Positions 14,314 to 21,233 of a stretch of 62,215 nt of DNA are shown piece after piece. How positions within the stretch are numbered: position 1 is the first letter of the stretch; each line of letters begins with the position of its first letter. Under the pieces are notes generated by a model. That model was not told where the DNA came from and made no database searches. It saw only the letters and a program-made list of their open reading frames with translations. Made by a program: the position numbers and the translations under genes. The DNA is from Candidatus Nomurabacteria bacterium (lineage in GTDB: Bacteria; Patescibacteriota; Minisyncoccia; Phycocordibacterales; UBA9973), in assembly GCA_020850295.1 (NCBI GenBank), contig JADZEV010000003.1, forward strand, positions 1 to 62,215, read 5' to 3'.

Positions 14314-14342
14314 TTGACAATATTTTTATAATATTGTAATAT
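14314..14342 (+). promoter_or_regulatory. Promoter with a palindrome in its spacer
   Basis: TTGACA 14314-14319, 17 bp, TAATAT 14337-14342. ACAATATT-N5-AATATTGT (14317-14337) fills the space between the boxes, the same geometry as the LexA site at 15.5 kb, but the sequence is all A/T-rich and could be chance. Confidence 0.5.
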
Positions 14343-14375
14343 AATAAAAATTCTTAAACCTTTAAAATAAATATT

Positions 14376-14840
14376 ATGGGATTTACTACGGGGCTAGATC
14401 TAGCTACTCAAGAAACTCTGTTCCAAAAAATAATAAAAGACTTCCAGGAAAATTGGATGCCTCGAAAAGAAACATTGATTTGTTTAAGTTCAGAGGAGAT
14501 CATTTTGCTTTTTGAGGATGAAAGCAAAGATGTAGAAAGTAGCCTTCGATTGTCCTGGCACTTAAAGTTTTACCTCAAACAACTGCTTTTAGCTTCAGCA
14601 AAATTACTAACTGAGGCCTCGATAAAAAAAGCATTGGATAAGACTAAATTTTTAATTGATTTTCATTCAGAAAGACAAATAAGATCCTTATGGGCCACAT
14701 TATTAATTGAGTACTTCATGGATACAATAAGTGACTATGAGCTTTATGATCTGTTTAATGGTACAACATATTACGATGACCACATTGCTCAAAAAGCTTA
14801 TGAAGAGTATCTGAGAAGAAAAGATAATAAAAAAGACTAA
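14376..14840 (+). CDS. Protein of unknown function, alpha-helical
   Basis: 154 aa starting 'MGFTTGLDLATQETLF'. Predicted largely helical, acidic and soluble ('RKETLICLSSEEIILLFEDE', 'KALDKTKFLIDFHSERQIRS'). No motif or family recognised. It has its own promoter 34 nt upstream and a strong terminator, so it is transcribed alone. Confidence 0.7.
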   Translation: MGFTTGLDLATQETLFQKIIKDFQENWMPRKETLICLSSEEIILLFEDESKDVESSLRLSWHLKFYLKQLLLASAKLLTEASIKKALDKTKFLIDFHSERQIRSLWATLLIEYFMDTISDYELYDLFNGTTYYDDHIAQKAYEEYLRRKDNKKD

Positions 14841-14861
14841 CCCTTCCTGAAAACAACACAA

Positions 14862-14888
14862 AAGACTGGAACTTCCAGTCTTTTTTTT
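14862..14888 (+). terminator. Intrinsic terminator
   Basis: AAAGACTGG / CCAGTCTTT with a 5-nt loop, followed by a run of T. Confidence 0.9.
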
Positions 14889-14893
14889 ATTAC

Positions 14894-14918
14894 TGTCCGC
14901 AGGACTGTCCTGCGGACA
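14894..14918. repeat. Perfect 12-bp-arm palindrome
   Basis: TGTCCGCAGGAC-T-GTCCTGCGGACA, perfectly paired and about 60% GC in a roughly 35% GC region. It shares the TCCGC...GCGGA core with the elements at 8621 and 11405. It lies just after a terminator and upstream of the gene at 14978. Confidence 0.65.
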
Positions 14919-14977
14919 AATTGGCGACATTGACATAGAAAGACTGAGAAAGTAGTATCAAGAAAAATACCTTAATT

Positions 14978-15418
14978 ATGCCTGAAATACCTAAGACTTT
15001 AGAGTACTTTGGACGTTCATTTAAAATTGGTGATAGAGTCAAGTGTAATGTTTGGCCCAAAATTGACACACCTAGAAAATGGGTTGCTGGTGTTATTGTG
15101 AGTTTTCATCCAACTAGAACTAAATTCAAGGGTCCAACCAGAATTTTCTTTAAAGAAGGAGAAAAAAGATTACCTGATCCAACAAAAGTAATTATTTCTG
15201 ACACAGAAGAAGGGGAGGGTGTTATTGTTTTTGATTGTTATCGTAATATACGAATGACAATAAGAACTGATGAGAAAATAACAGATGAACCTAACAGCCT
15301 GCTTGATGGTTATGGATGGAATACATCTGGACAACATGTTATTTTTGAACACGAAAAAGAATACGATCCCTACCCAGATGTTGAACTAAATGAATTACCA
15401 AAAGATTTACCATTTTAA
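14978..15418 (+). CDS. Protein of unknown function with SH3-like look
   Basis: 146 aa. The first part reads like a small beta barrel ('RSFKIGDRVKCNVWPK', 'KWVAGVIVSFHPTRTKFKGP'), with a charged C-terminus rich in Glu, Asp and Pro. 'KIGDRVKC...W.AGVI' resembles the start of SH3/Tudor-like domains, but this is only a visual likeness. Followed by a terminator; monocistronic. Confidence 0.65.
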   Translation: MPEIPKTLEYFGRSFKIGDRVKCNVWPKIDTPRKWVAGVIVSFHPTRTKFKGPTRIFFKEGEKRLPDPTKVIISDTEEGEGVIVFDCYRNIRMTIRTDEKITDEPNSLLDGYGWNTSGQHVIFEHEKEYDPYPDVELNELPKDLPF

Positions 15419-15442
15419 GCCCTTTTAAATAAGGGCTTTTTT
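15417..15442 (+). terminator. Intrinsic terminator
   Basis: AAGCCCTT / AAGGGCTT stem followed by TTTT, overlapping the stop codon of the upstream gene. Confidence 0.85.
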
Positions 15443-15470
15443 ATTTTAAAAGTTATCCCCAGCTTTTTTC

Positions 15471-15499
15471 TTGCATGTGAACGATTGTTCACATATAAT
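15471..15499 (+). promoter_or_regulatory. SOS promoter with LexA box
   Basis: TTGCAT (15471-15476), 17 bp, TATAAT (15494-15499). The spacer and last -35 base are occupied by TGTGAAC-GATT-GTTCACA (15476-15493), containing GAAC-N4-GTTC, the Gram-positive-type LexA box. Repressor bound here would block polymerase. The operon it drives ends with lexA, so the circuit is autoregulated. Confidence 0.88.
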
Positions 15500-15535
15500 A
15501 AAAATATAAAAGATAGTTATATAAATGAGGGTAAT

Positions 15536-15724
15536 ATGACAACAACACAATATCAAAAAAGTTTACAAAGAGAGCTGGCACAACTAAATCGCAAAATAGA
15601 TATGATGATAGTAAAAGGTCAATCGTATGTGACAGAATCTAAAAAGCACAAAATGTTACTAAGACAATTAAGAGCGATGGAGGGTCGAGGTTTGTTTGGA
15701 AGATTAGCAAGTATGAGTTTTTAA
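15536..15724 (+). CDS. Small SOS-operon protein 1 (unknown function)
   Basis: 62 aa from ATG 15536, which has a GAGG Shine-Dalgarno at 15527-15530, one of the few clear ones in the window. A longer ORF to 15485 would start inside the promoter. The product is helical, basic and soluble ('YQKSLQRELAQLNRKIDMMI' then 'SKKHKMLLRQLRAMEGRGLF'), perhaps a short coiled coil. It is the first gene behind the LexA box, so it should be damage-inducible. No family recognised and no membrane segment, so it does not resemble YneA/SulA-type division inhibitors. Confidence 0.7.
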   Translation: MTTTQYQKSLQRELAQLNRKIDMMIVKGQSYVTESKKHKMLLRQLRAMEGRGLFGRLASMSF

Positions 15725-15725
15725 T

Positions 15726-15917
15726 ATGACAAAAAGCCCGCAATTTAAACAAGCTATTTTAAACAATCTAGAAAGACTTAATTCTATACAAGTACAAATA
15801 AATAGAAGTGTTACAATACATGATATAAGCCTTAAAGATTACTCAAAAAGAATTTTTTTGAAGAACCAAAGAACACCTAGTCTTTTCAGACATTTTTTTC
15901 TTCAAAAAGTCTTTTAA
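15726..15917 (+). CDS. Small SOS-operon protein 2 (unknown function)
   Basis: 63 aa starting one base after the previous stop, so coupled to it. Basic, with 'QFKQAILNNLERLNSIQVQI' and a Phe-rich end 'SLFRHFFLQKVF'. The end of the ORF contains an inverted repeat (tttttgaagaa at 15855-15865, ttcttcaaaaa at 15898-15908) just upstream of lexA, which could affect lexA translation or message stability. No family recognised. Confidence 0.6.
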   Translation: MTKSPQFKQAILNNLERLNSIQVQINRSVTIHDISLKDYSKRIFLKNQRTPSLFRHFFLQKVF

Positions 15918-15923
15918 TAAATC

Positions 15924-16493
15924 ATGTATTCAAACGAACCTACAGAACAATTAAAGACTTTTTATCGAGAAGAAAAGCGAATGCCAAGCTATAGCGAAAT
16001 GATGGAGATCTTTGGCTTCAAATCTAAAAATGCAGTTTATAGATTGGTTCAAAAAATGTTTGATGCTGGAATTGTAGACAAGGATCATTTAGGGAGACTT
16101 TTGCCTACTGCTTTATTTAATGACATACCAGTTGGTGGACTGGTAAAAGCAGGTCTACCTTCATCAGTAGATGCACAAAGTGAATCTATAAATCTAAATG
16201 ATTTATTGATAAGTAAAAAAAGAGAAACATACATCCTAGAAGTAGATGGTGAGTCAATGATAGAAGCGCATATAGAGCCAGGTGATATGGTTATAGTAGA
16301 AAAAACAAATACAGCCAGAGAAGGAGATATAGTCATAGCTATGGTGGATGGCGAACATACTATGAAGTATTTTAAGAAAGATAAATCAGGAAAGATTTAT
16401 TTGGAACCAGCAAATAAAAACTTCAAAAACATATACCCGGAAAATTCTCTAGAGATAACAGGAGTAGTGAAAGGTGTAGTAAGAAAATATTAA
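15924..16493 (+). CDS. lexA: LexA repressor (SOS regulator, S24 self-cleaving)
   Basis: 189 aa. N-terminal winged helix (about 5-62): 'EKRMPSYSEMMEIFGFKSKN' and 'VYRLVQKMFDAGIVDKD'. The cleavage site is Ala76-Gly77 in 'GGLVKAGLPSS'. The C-terminal peptidase domain has nucleophile Ser111 in 'VDGESMIE' and general base Lys148 in 'HTMKYF'. When RecA filaments form, LexA cuts itself and releases the operon. A LexA box at 15476-15493 controls this very operon. The wing and start of helix 1 are shorter than in E. coli LexA. Confidence 0.93.
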   Translation: MYSNEPTEQLKTFYREEKRMPSYSEMMEIFGFKSKNAVYRLVQKMFDAGIVDKDHLGRLLPTALFNDIPVGGLVKAGLPSSVDAQSESINLNDLLISKKRETYILEVDGESMIEAHIEPGDMVIVEKTNTAREGDIVIAMVDGEHTMKYFKKDKSGKIYLEPANKNFKNIYPENSLEITGVVKGVVRKY

Positions 16494-16519
16494 AAGACCA
16501 TAGGTTATATGGTCTTTTT
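16492..16519 (+). terminator. Terminator of the SOS operon
   Basis: AAAAGACCATA / TATGGTCTTTTT hairpin directly after the lexA stop codon. Confidence 0.85.
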
Positions 16520-16625
16520 CACTATTTACTTTACGGTAAATTATAATTGCAATAAGTATGGCTACTATAAAAAAGCCATATTTTTCAATAAACTTTTTCA
16601 TAAGCTTTTTCTTTTAGAATACTAT

Positions 16626-17489
16626 TTATTCAGAAAGTGTCAAATCAAAGTTGTATTTAGTAAGCTCTTTCGAAATATCTTCTTCGCTCAAAGTCATAGT
16701 ATACGGATCTTCTACCAAAAGCTTCCAAGGTGCAGTATCTTCATAGTCATACTGACCAAAGATAAGCACCGGTGCTCCTTGTGAGATTATTTTATCCTCT
16801 TTTGAGAGTTTCCACTGTTCTACCCAATCATAAAACCATCTAGCATCTGAAGATGAAAGTCTGACACATGAATGTGATGCTGGGTATCCAGGTAGCTCAT
16901 ACTCATGAATTCCTATACCATCGAAGTTATCGATATTTACATTCCATTTTAGTATCCACTCATCATTTGAAGTACTGACTACTTCTTTACCTTTCCAGTT
17001 GGCATGAAATAATCCATTTTTTGTGGGAGTAGACTTTTTACCACTACTTAATCCTCCGAACCGGACAAGTTTACCGTACTCATAAGCCCCAAATTCTTGT
17101 ATTTCTTGAGAAATAATCATCATTTTAGGAACAGCTTTTAATTCTTCAATACTTCTAGGAAAAGAAGATAATGAAAATAAATCGTCATATCTATCTGGGT
17201 AGACTAATGTCATATCTTTTTTGATATGATTTTTATCTATTCTGTTTAGAGATAAAACAGCATCTAGATTCTTATCTTCAACCAAAGAATTTAATTGCTC
17301 CTTAGGGTTTTCCGAATCAAGCACAACACTAAGATAGCTAATTGGTTTTATTTCAGGCTTTAAAACTTCTGGAACTATTTCCGGTATCTTAATTTCTTGA
17401 GGAATGGTTTTATCACTTTTTAGTAATAAAAATACACAAAATATAAAAAGTACTAAAACTACTGCATTTGATATATGTTTTTTATTCAT
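16626..17489 (-). CDS. L,D-transpeptidase (YkuD family), membrane anchored
   Basis: 287 aa. N-terminal transmembrane segment (about 8-24), a spacer, then the YkuD catalytic domain in the C-terminal half. Active-site residues are His195 in 'GIGIHEYELPG' and 'ASHSCVRLSSSDARWFYDW' with Cys208. These enzymes make 3-3 cross-links or attach proteins to peptidoglycan outside the membrane. A second region before the domain ('KDMTLVYPDRYDDLFSLSSF') may help substrate binding. Monocistronic on the minus strand. Confidence 0.88.
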   Translation of the reverse strand: MNKKHISNAVVLVLFIFCVFLLLKSDKTIPQEIKIPEIVPEVLKPEIKPISYLSVVLDSENPKEQLNSLVEDKNLDAVLSLNRIDKNHIKKDMTLVYPDRYDDLFSLSSFPRSIEELKAVPKMMIISQEIQEFGAYEYGKLVRFGGLSSGKKSTPTKNGLFHANWKGKEVVSTSNDEWILKWNVNIDNFDGIGIHEYELPGYPASHSCVRLSSSDARWFYDWVEQWKLSKEDKIISQGAPVLIFGQYDYEDTAPWKLLVEDPYTMTLSEEDISKELTKYNFDLTLSE

Positions 17490-17523
17490 ACTTATAGCTA
17501 TATTGTATATGAAATTGATAGGC

Positions 17524-17529
17524 TATAAT
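17524..17529 (+). promoter_or_regulatory. -10 box (TATAAT) of the phosphatase-fold gene
   Basis: TATAAT ends 7 nt before ATG 17537, again predicting a leaderless message. Confidence 0.5.
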
Positions 17530-17536
17530 AGAGTAT

Positions 17537-18283
17537 ATGAAGCTAATAACACTTAATACTTGGGCCGGGAGAGAAAAAGAACCTTTTGATAAATTTATTA
17601 AAGATCACAGGGATTTTACTGATATATTTTGTTTCCAGGAGATATTTAATGATCTCGATGAGGAATATAGTATAGACGAAAAAGGTAGAAACAGGCATAT
17701 ATTAAAAGAAATAACAGAAATATTAGTAGATTTTAATGTCTACTTTTGTCCTGTTATAGAGAATGTTTATGGAATAGCTATATTTTTAAAAAAAGGTATG
17801 GAAGTTGTCGCTAGTGGGGAAATAATGCTATATGAAAATCCTTCTTATGAGCCAGAGGGTGAAAATGGTGATCATAATAGAAAAATGCAATGGGTACACA
17901 TTAAAAAAGATAGGAAAGATTTTATTGTAATGAATGTTCACGGCCATTGGAATCCAAAAGGTAAGCTTGATACAGAAAACACAATAGAACAATCAAAAGC
18001 AATAGTTGAATTTATTGAGAAAACAGGGAATATACCAAAAATATTAGTAGGAGACTTTAATCTCTTACCAGAGACACAAAGTATAAAAATGCTTGAACAA
18101 AATTTCACAAACCTTATAACTAAGTACAATATCCTTACGACTAGGACAGAACTATATAAAGGAAATGATAAACACGCAGATTATGCATTTGTATCGTCTG
18201 AGATACTTGTAGAAGGGTTTAAGGCCTTGCCTGATGTGGTTTCTGATCATGCTCCACTAGAGCTCCAATTTGATGTTTTTTAA
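17537..18283 (+). CDS. Endonuclease/exonuclease/phosphatase family protein
   Basis: 248 aa with the complete motif order of the metal-dependent EEP fold: 'LITLNTWAGR' (Asn), 'IFCFQEIF' (Glu), 'NVHGHWNP' (His), 'ILVGDFNLLPE' (Asp/Asn) and 'VVSDHAPLEL' (Asp-His) at the end. No signal peptide, so probably cytoplasmic. The substrate (nucleic acid, phosphoinositide-like or other phosphodiester) cannot be fixed. Confidence 0.85.
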   Translation: MKLITLNTWAGREKEPFDKFIKDHRDFTDIFCFQEIFNDLDEEYSIDEKGRNRHILKEITEILVDFNVYFCPVIENVYGIAIFLKKGMEVVASGEIMLYENPSYEPEGENGDHNRKMQWVHIKKDRKDFIVMNVHGHWNPKGKLDTENTIEQSKAIVEFIEKTGNIPKILVGDFNLLPETQSIKMLEQNFTNLITKYNILTTRTELYKGNDKHADYAFVSSEILVEGFKALPDVVSDHAPLELQFDVF

Positions 18284-18289
18284 TTAAAT

Positions 18290-18319
18290 TTGACAAATAT
18301 ATAGATATATTGCTTATTA
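18290..18319 (+). promoter_or_regulatory. Promoter of the Tyr/Asn-rich exported protein
   Basis: TTGACA at 18290-18295 and TTATTA at 18314-18319 with an 18-bp spacer. The leader then has AGGGGAG (about 18326) and a 7-bp hairpin (18335-18357), ending 8 nt before the ATG. Confidence 0.45.
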
Positions 18320-18365
18320 AGTAGCAGGGGAGAAATATTACTTTTTTAGAGTAATATGTCGTTAT

Positions 18366-18908
18366 ATGAAAGACATAACCAACAGAACAATCCTGACAGC
18401 CATGATAATAATTGGGGCTATTATAGCCCTAATGATAGTGCCTTTATACCCGGACAGCCCATCTGGTTTCTCTAACAGAAACTTAGGAGCAACAGCATTT
18501 TTTGGTAGCTCAGATTCAAACTATTCTCCATACCTAAATACAAATTATCCAGTAACAGCTTTTAGAACAAGTGCTACAGACACTGTAGTAACAACTCAAA
18601 CAGTGCCTCAAACAACAAGCTATACTACTTACACTTACTCTTATCCAGAAACAACAACTGATACTTATTACTACAACAATAATAATGTTTATGATTCTTA
18701 TGGATGTAAGGTAGGTTCTAATTACAGTGTTACTACAGGAATGCCTTGTTATGGCTATAACAACTACAATAATTATGGGTACAACTATAATTATAACTAC
18801 AACAATGGTGGATACTACAGTAATGGGGTTTATGTAGATCAATACGGTTGTGGTGTTGGAATAACTTACAGTGTGACGACAGGTCAATATTGCTACAATA
18901 GATACTAA
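18366..18908 (+). CDS. Exported Tyr/Asn-rich protein with two Cys-containing repeats
   Basis: 180 aa. One N-terminal hydrophobic segment (about 8-27), then a Ser/Thr-rich region, then long Tyr-Asn tracts. Two copies of a YGCxVGxxYSVTTGxxCY motif are present: 'YGCKVGSNYSVTTGMPCY' and 'YGCGVGITYSVTTGQYCY', each with a Cys pair that could form a disulfide. Low complexity and the signal anchor suggest a surface or cell-wall protein. The repeats look like an extracellular tag; function unknown. Confidence 0.7.
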   Translation: MKDITNRTILTAMIIIGAIIALMIVPLYPDSPSGFSNRNLGATAFFGSSDSNYSPYLNTNYPVTAFRTSATDTVVTTQTVPQTTSYTTYTYSYPETTTDTYYYNNNNVYDSYGCKVGSNYSVTTGMPCYGYNNYNNYGYNYNYNYNNGGYYSNGVYVDQYGCGVGITYSVTTGQYCYNRY

Positions 18909-18913
18909 ATAAT

Positions 18914-18942
18914 AAACCCTCCGTAGAAACAGAGGGTTTTTC
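18914..18942 (+). terminator. Intrinsic terminator
   Basis: AAACCCTC / GAGGGTTT with a 10-nt loop, followed by TTT. Confidence 0.8.
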
Positions 18943-19108
18943 ATTTGAGTGCTTAAGGGTCTAATTTGTCTCAATGATTAACGACTATAAACATGGCTAG
19001 GATTTAAGCTTTAAAAATAAAGGGTATTTTTACTCTGTATACATTACCGTAAAGATATATTGTGCGACACTAATATAATTTTTAGGCCTGTACTCCCTAG
19101 TGTACAAA

Positions 19109-19915
19109 TCACTGAAATGTGGCAATACAATTATTGAACTCTTTTACTTGAGAATTATAAAAATTAATTTTTTGTTTAGAGATATTTAATTTATTGTTAT
19201 AGTCAACAACTTTTTTATTAAAGAGTTTTATACTTTCGTTGTAATTTATATTGTTTGAAGCTCCTGGTTCTTCTAATATTTTTTTCAAGGTATTTATTTC
19301 CCTCTCCTCTTCTTTAAGACTGGCATTAATCGAATTGATTTCTTGTTTAAGTGACGACTCTATTTTAGGACAAACAGATTTATTGGTACCAAAATGTTGG
19401 ACAGCAAACCAAACTTCTTCTTCTTTGTACAATCCTTTTTTTACTGAGACACCAATCTCTTGATAATTTTTATTTAAAATATTTGCTCTATGTCCAGGAC
19501 TATCCATCCAGGCTTGTACTATCTCTTCTGAACTTCTAAATGTTCCTAGTGCTAAATTCTCTCCTATAATTACATATTCATAACCTACTTTAGTTGCTAG
19601 GTCAGAAACACCTTCCCCACTTGGAGATTGGTGCTCAAAATATTGAAGAGCTATCATATCGTCAACTTTTAATTCTGCTGAATCATTAAGATTAATATTT
19701 ACTGAAAAAGGAGAAAGTCCATTTAGCACTCTTTCTTTATTTGTAAGCTCTATAATATCTACTGCATCTATATTAAATCCTATAGTTTGTTTAACTGAGA
19801 ACTTGCTAGATAAAACACTTAAGCTATTTCTTGGCCCTCCTGCTTTTTCTGAAGCAATCCATAAAAATGGTACTCCTATAAAAAATATTAAAATAATTAA
19901 AATTCTTTTTAACAT
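19109..19915 (-). CDS. CAP/SCP (YkwD-like) domain protein with coiled coil
   Basis: 268 aa. Signal anchor at about 2-20, CAP domain at about 50-185: 'IIELTNKERVLNGLSPF', 'YFEHQSPSGEGV', 'IIGENLALGTFRSSEEIVQA', 'MDSPGHRANILNKNYQEIGV', 'VWFAVQHFG'. A C-terminal coiled coil (about 190-265) rich in Asn and Lys follows. CAP proteins are secreted and sometimes bind or cleave the cell wall. It uses a TGA stop, one of only two in the window. Its start overlaps the end of the next upstream gene by 7 nt. Confidence 0.87.
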   Translation of the reverse strand: MLKRILIILIFFIGVPFLWIASEKAGGPRNSLSVLSSKFSVKQTIGFNIDAVDIIELTNKERVLNGLSPFSVNINLNDSAELKVDDMIALQYFEHQSPSGEGVSDLATKVGYEYVIIGENLALGTFRSSEEIVQAWMDSPGHRANILNKNYQEIGVSVKKGLYKEEEVWFAVQHFGTNKSVCPKIESSLKQEINSINASLKEEEREINTLKKILEEPGASNNINYNESIKLFNKKVVDYNNKLNISKQKINFYNSQVKEFNNCIATFQ

Positions 19916-20328
19916 GATCCTTTACTGTATCCTTGTAGATTAGCATCTTCGACACTTTGGAACCAAATATAATTTTCTGGTTTTATTCTATTTGTACCAG
20001 AACATCCTGGGGTATAGTATTTGGTACCATTTTTTGAACCCACAAACATACCTTTTACTTCTTCAGTATTACCCTCCTCTCCTGGCGAGATAGCCGGTGT
20101 ATTTAGACTGTCACCAGCTTGCAATAATAGCTGAGTATTTTCTGGAATAAAAGAAATTTTTTGTTTTTCTAAAATAGTATTTGGGCAAGAAAAAACTATA
20201 TCCTTATCTTTATTACTTATAGTGTTCTCTCTTCCCTCTTGATAACCCAAATAAAAGGAAAGTCCTACTACAATAGCCAGGAATGAAAGAAAAAACCATA
20301 AATAATGTTCTTTTATAAACTGAGTCAC
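19909..20328 (-). CDS. Membrane-anchored protein with Ada-like zinc-binding motif
   Basis: 139 aa. One transmembrane segment near 10-27. The C-terminal part 'FVGSKNGTKYYTPGCSGTNR' continues 'IKPENYIWFQSVEDANLQGY' and ends in Cys. This 'SKNGTKYHxPxC...I...N...F.S.E.A...GY' layout is the one I associate with small Ada metal-binding-like domains of CPR exported proteins. Exported domain, role unknown. It overlaps the CAP gene start by 7 nt, so the two are coupled. Confidence 0.7.
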   Translation of the reverse strand: MTQFIKEHYLWFFLSFLAIVVGLSFYLGYQEGRENTISNKDKDIVFSCPNTILEKQKISFIPENTQLLLQAGDSLNTPAISPGEEGNTEEVKGMFVGSKNGTKYYTPGCSGTNRIKPENYIWFQSVEDANLQGYSKGSC

Positions 20329-20375
20329 AATTATGCTTATTATACCTTAAAAACCCTTGATTTAATTAGTTAAAA

Positions 20376-20444
20376 TTGACAAAAAAAGGGTATATTGAGA
20401 AATATTAGTATTTTATTGACAGAAAGGTATATTTGAGATATATT
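20376..20444 (+). promoter_or_regulatory. rpmA promoter, with a 40-bp upstream echo
   Basis: TTGACA 20416-20421, 17 bp, TATATT 20439-20444 is a good promoter about 35 nt before ATG. Exactly 40 bp upstream (20376-20381) another TTGACA begins a similar stretch (GGTATATT...GAGA), so the region looks like a decayed tandem duplication. Confidence 0.6.
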
Positions 20445-20478
20445 TTAGCTCTAAATTAATATTATTTCTTAAGAAAAT

Positions 20479-20757
20479 ATGGCACATAAAAAGCAAGGAG
20501 CAGCATCGAAAAACTTAAAAGATTCAAATCCACAGTATCTTGGAACTAAAATATATGATGGCGGGAAGGCTACAGCTGGAGCTATTATTGTGCGCCAGAG
20601 AGGAACAAAAATACTTGCAGGTACAAATGTAGGTATCGGTAAAGATCATACTTTGTTTGCTCTAAAGGAAGGAGTAGTAAAATTCTCTAATAAAAGAAAG
20701 CTTAACTTTGATGGAACTACTAGTACTAAAAAAACAGCTAATATAATAACTAAATAA
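20479..20757 (+). CDS. rpmA: 50S ribosomal protein bL27
   Basis: 92 aa. Starts 'MAHKKQGAASKNLKDSNPQY' and has the 'GAIIVRQRGTKILAGTNVGI' and 'GKDHTLFALKEGVVKF' core. The N-terminal arm reaches the peptidyl-transferase centre. No cleavable N-terminal extension of the Firmicutes type. The usual partner rplU is not next to it. Confidence 0.96.
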   Translation: MAHKKQGAASKNLKDSNPQYLGTKIYDGGKATAGAIIVRQRGTKILAGTNVGIGKDHTLFALKEGVVKFSNKRKLNFDGTTSTKKTANIITK

Positions 20758-20758
20758 T

Positions 20759-20787
20759 AAAAACCCTTGTTAAATGCAAGGGTTTTT
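20759..20787. terminator. Bidirectional terminator between rpmA and rplI
   Basis: AAAAACCCTTG / CAAGGGTTTTT. It serves the convergent genes; one arm encodes the last residues of bL9. Confidence 0.85.
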
Positions 20788-21231
20788 ATTATATTCACCT
20801 TCTACTTTGATTGATATAGTGGTCTTATAATCCCCTTCTTTTATTAGAACACTATAAGATCCAATATTTTTTATCGGTTTCTCTAATACGATATTTTTTT
20901 TAGAAATACTTATACGGTGTTTAAGAAGTTCTTCGACTATAGTTGTTTCATCTACTTTTGAGAAAAGGTGGCCTTGATCATTGGCTTTGGCTTTTATTTC
21001 TAGAGTTGTATCTGGTAAAGCTTGTATTGCCTTTTCTAAAAGTTCATTCTGAAAAGCTTTGAAGTCAGAATCAGACTGTTTTTTGCGTTTTAAAGATTCT
21101 AAGTTTTTTGGAGTTGCAAGTATTGCTAGTTTATTTGGAAAGAGCGAGTTGGTAGCATAACCATCGCTAACCTCTACAACATCCCCTGTTTTCCCTACTT
21201 TTGGTACTGATTTTGTTAAAATTACCTTCAT
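20770..21231 (-). CDS. rplI: 50S ribosomal protein bL9
   Basis: 153 aa. N-terminal rRNA-binding domain 'MKVILTKSVPKVGKTGDVVE' and 'VSDGYATNSLFPNKLA', a connecting helix, and the C-terminal domain. The last residues ('NKNPCI') are encoded within the shared terminator stem. Some CPR lineages are reported to lack bL9, so its presence argues for Parcubacteria rather than those lineages. It lies 2 nt after ctpA. Confidence 0.94.
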   Translation of the reverse strand: MKVILTKSVPKVGKTGDVVEVSDGYATNSLFPNKLAILATPKNLESLKRKKQSDSDFKAFQNELLEKAIQALPDTTLEIKAKANDQGHLFSKVDETTIVEELLKHRISISKKNIVLEKPIKNIGSYSVLIKEGDYKTTISIKVEGEYNKNPCI

Positions 21232-21233
21232 AT

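Noticed and set aside
14317..14337. AT-rich palindrome as a second LexA box
   Set aside because: Geometry is the same as at 15.5 kb, but it lacks GAAC...GTTC and is all A/T-rich, so it is kept only as a weak operator candidate.
16558..16617. 19-codon ORF (MATIKKPYFSINFFISFFF)
   Set aside because: TATAAT lies 10 nt before the ATG, but the ORF is very short, AT-driven and without a terminator of its own; not enough to call.
18534..18974. 146-aa ORF antisense to the Tyr/Asn-rich gene
   Set aside because: Its Val/Ile/Thr-rich sequence is the mirror of Tyr/Asn codon repeats; no start signals. A shadow of low-complexity DNA.
16520..19060. Shared 10-mer TTTACGGTAA at 16.54 kb and its complement at 19.05 kb as an operator pair
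   Set aside because: Only two short matches in intergenic AT-rich DNA with no consistent promoter position.
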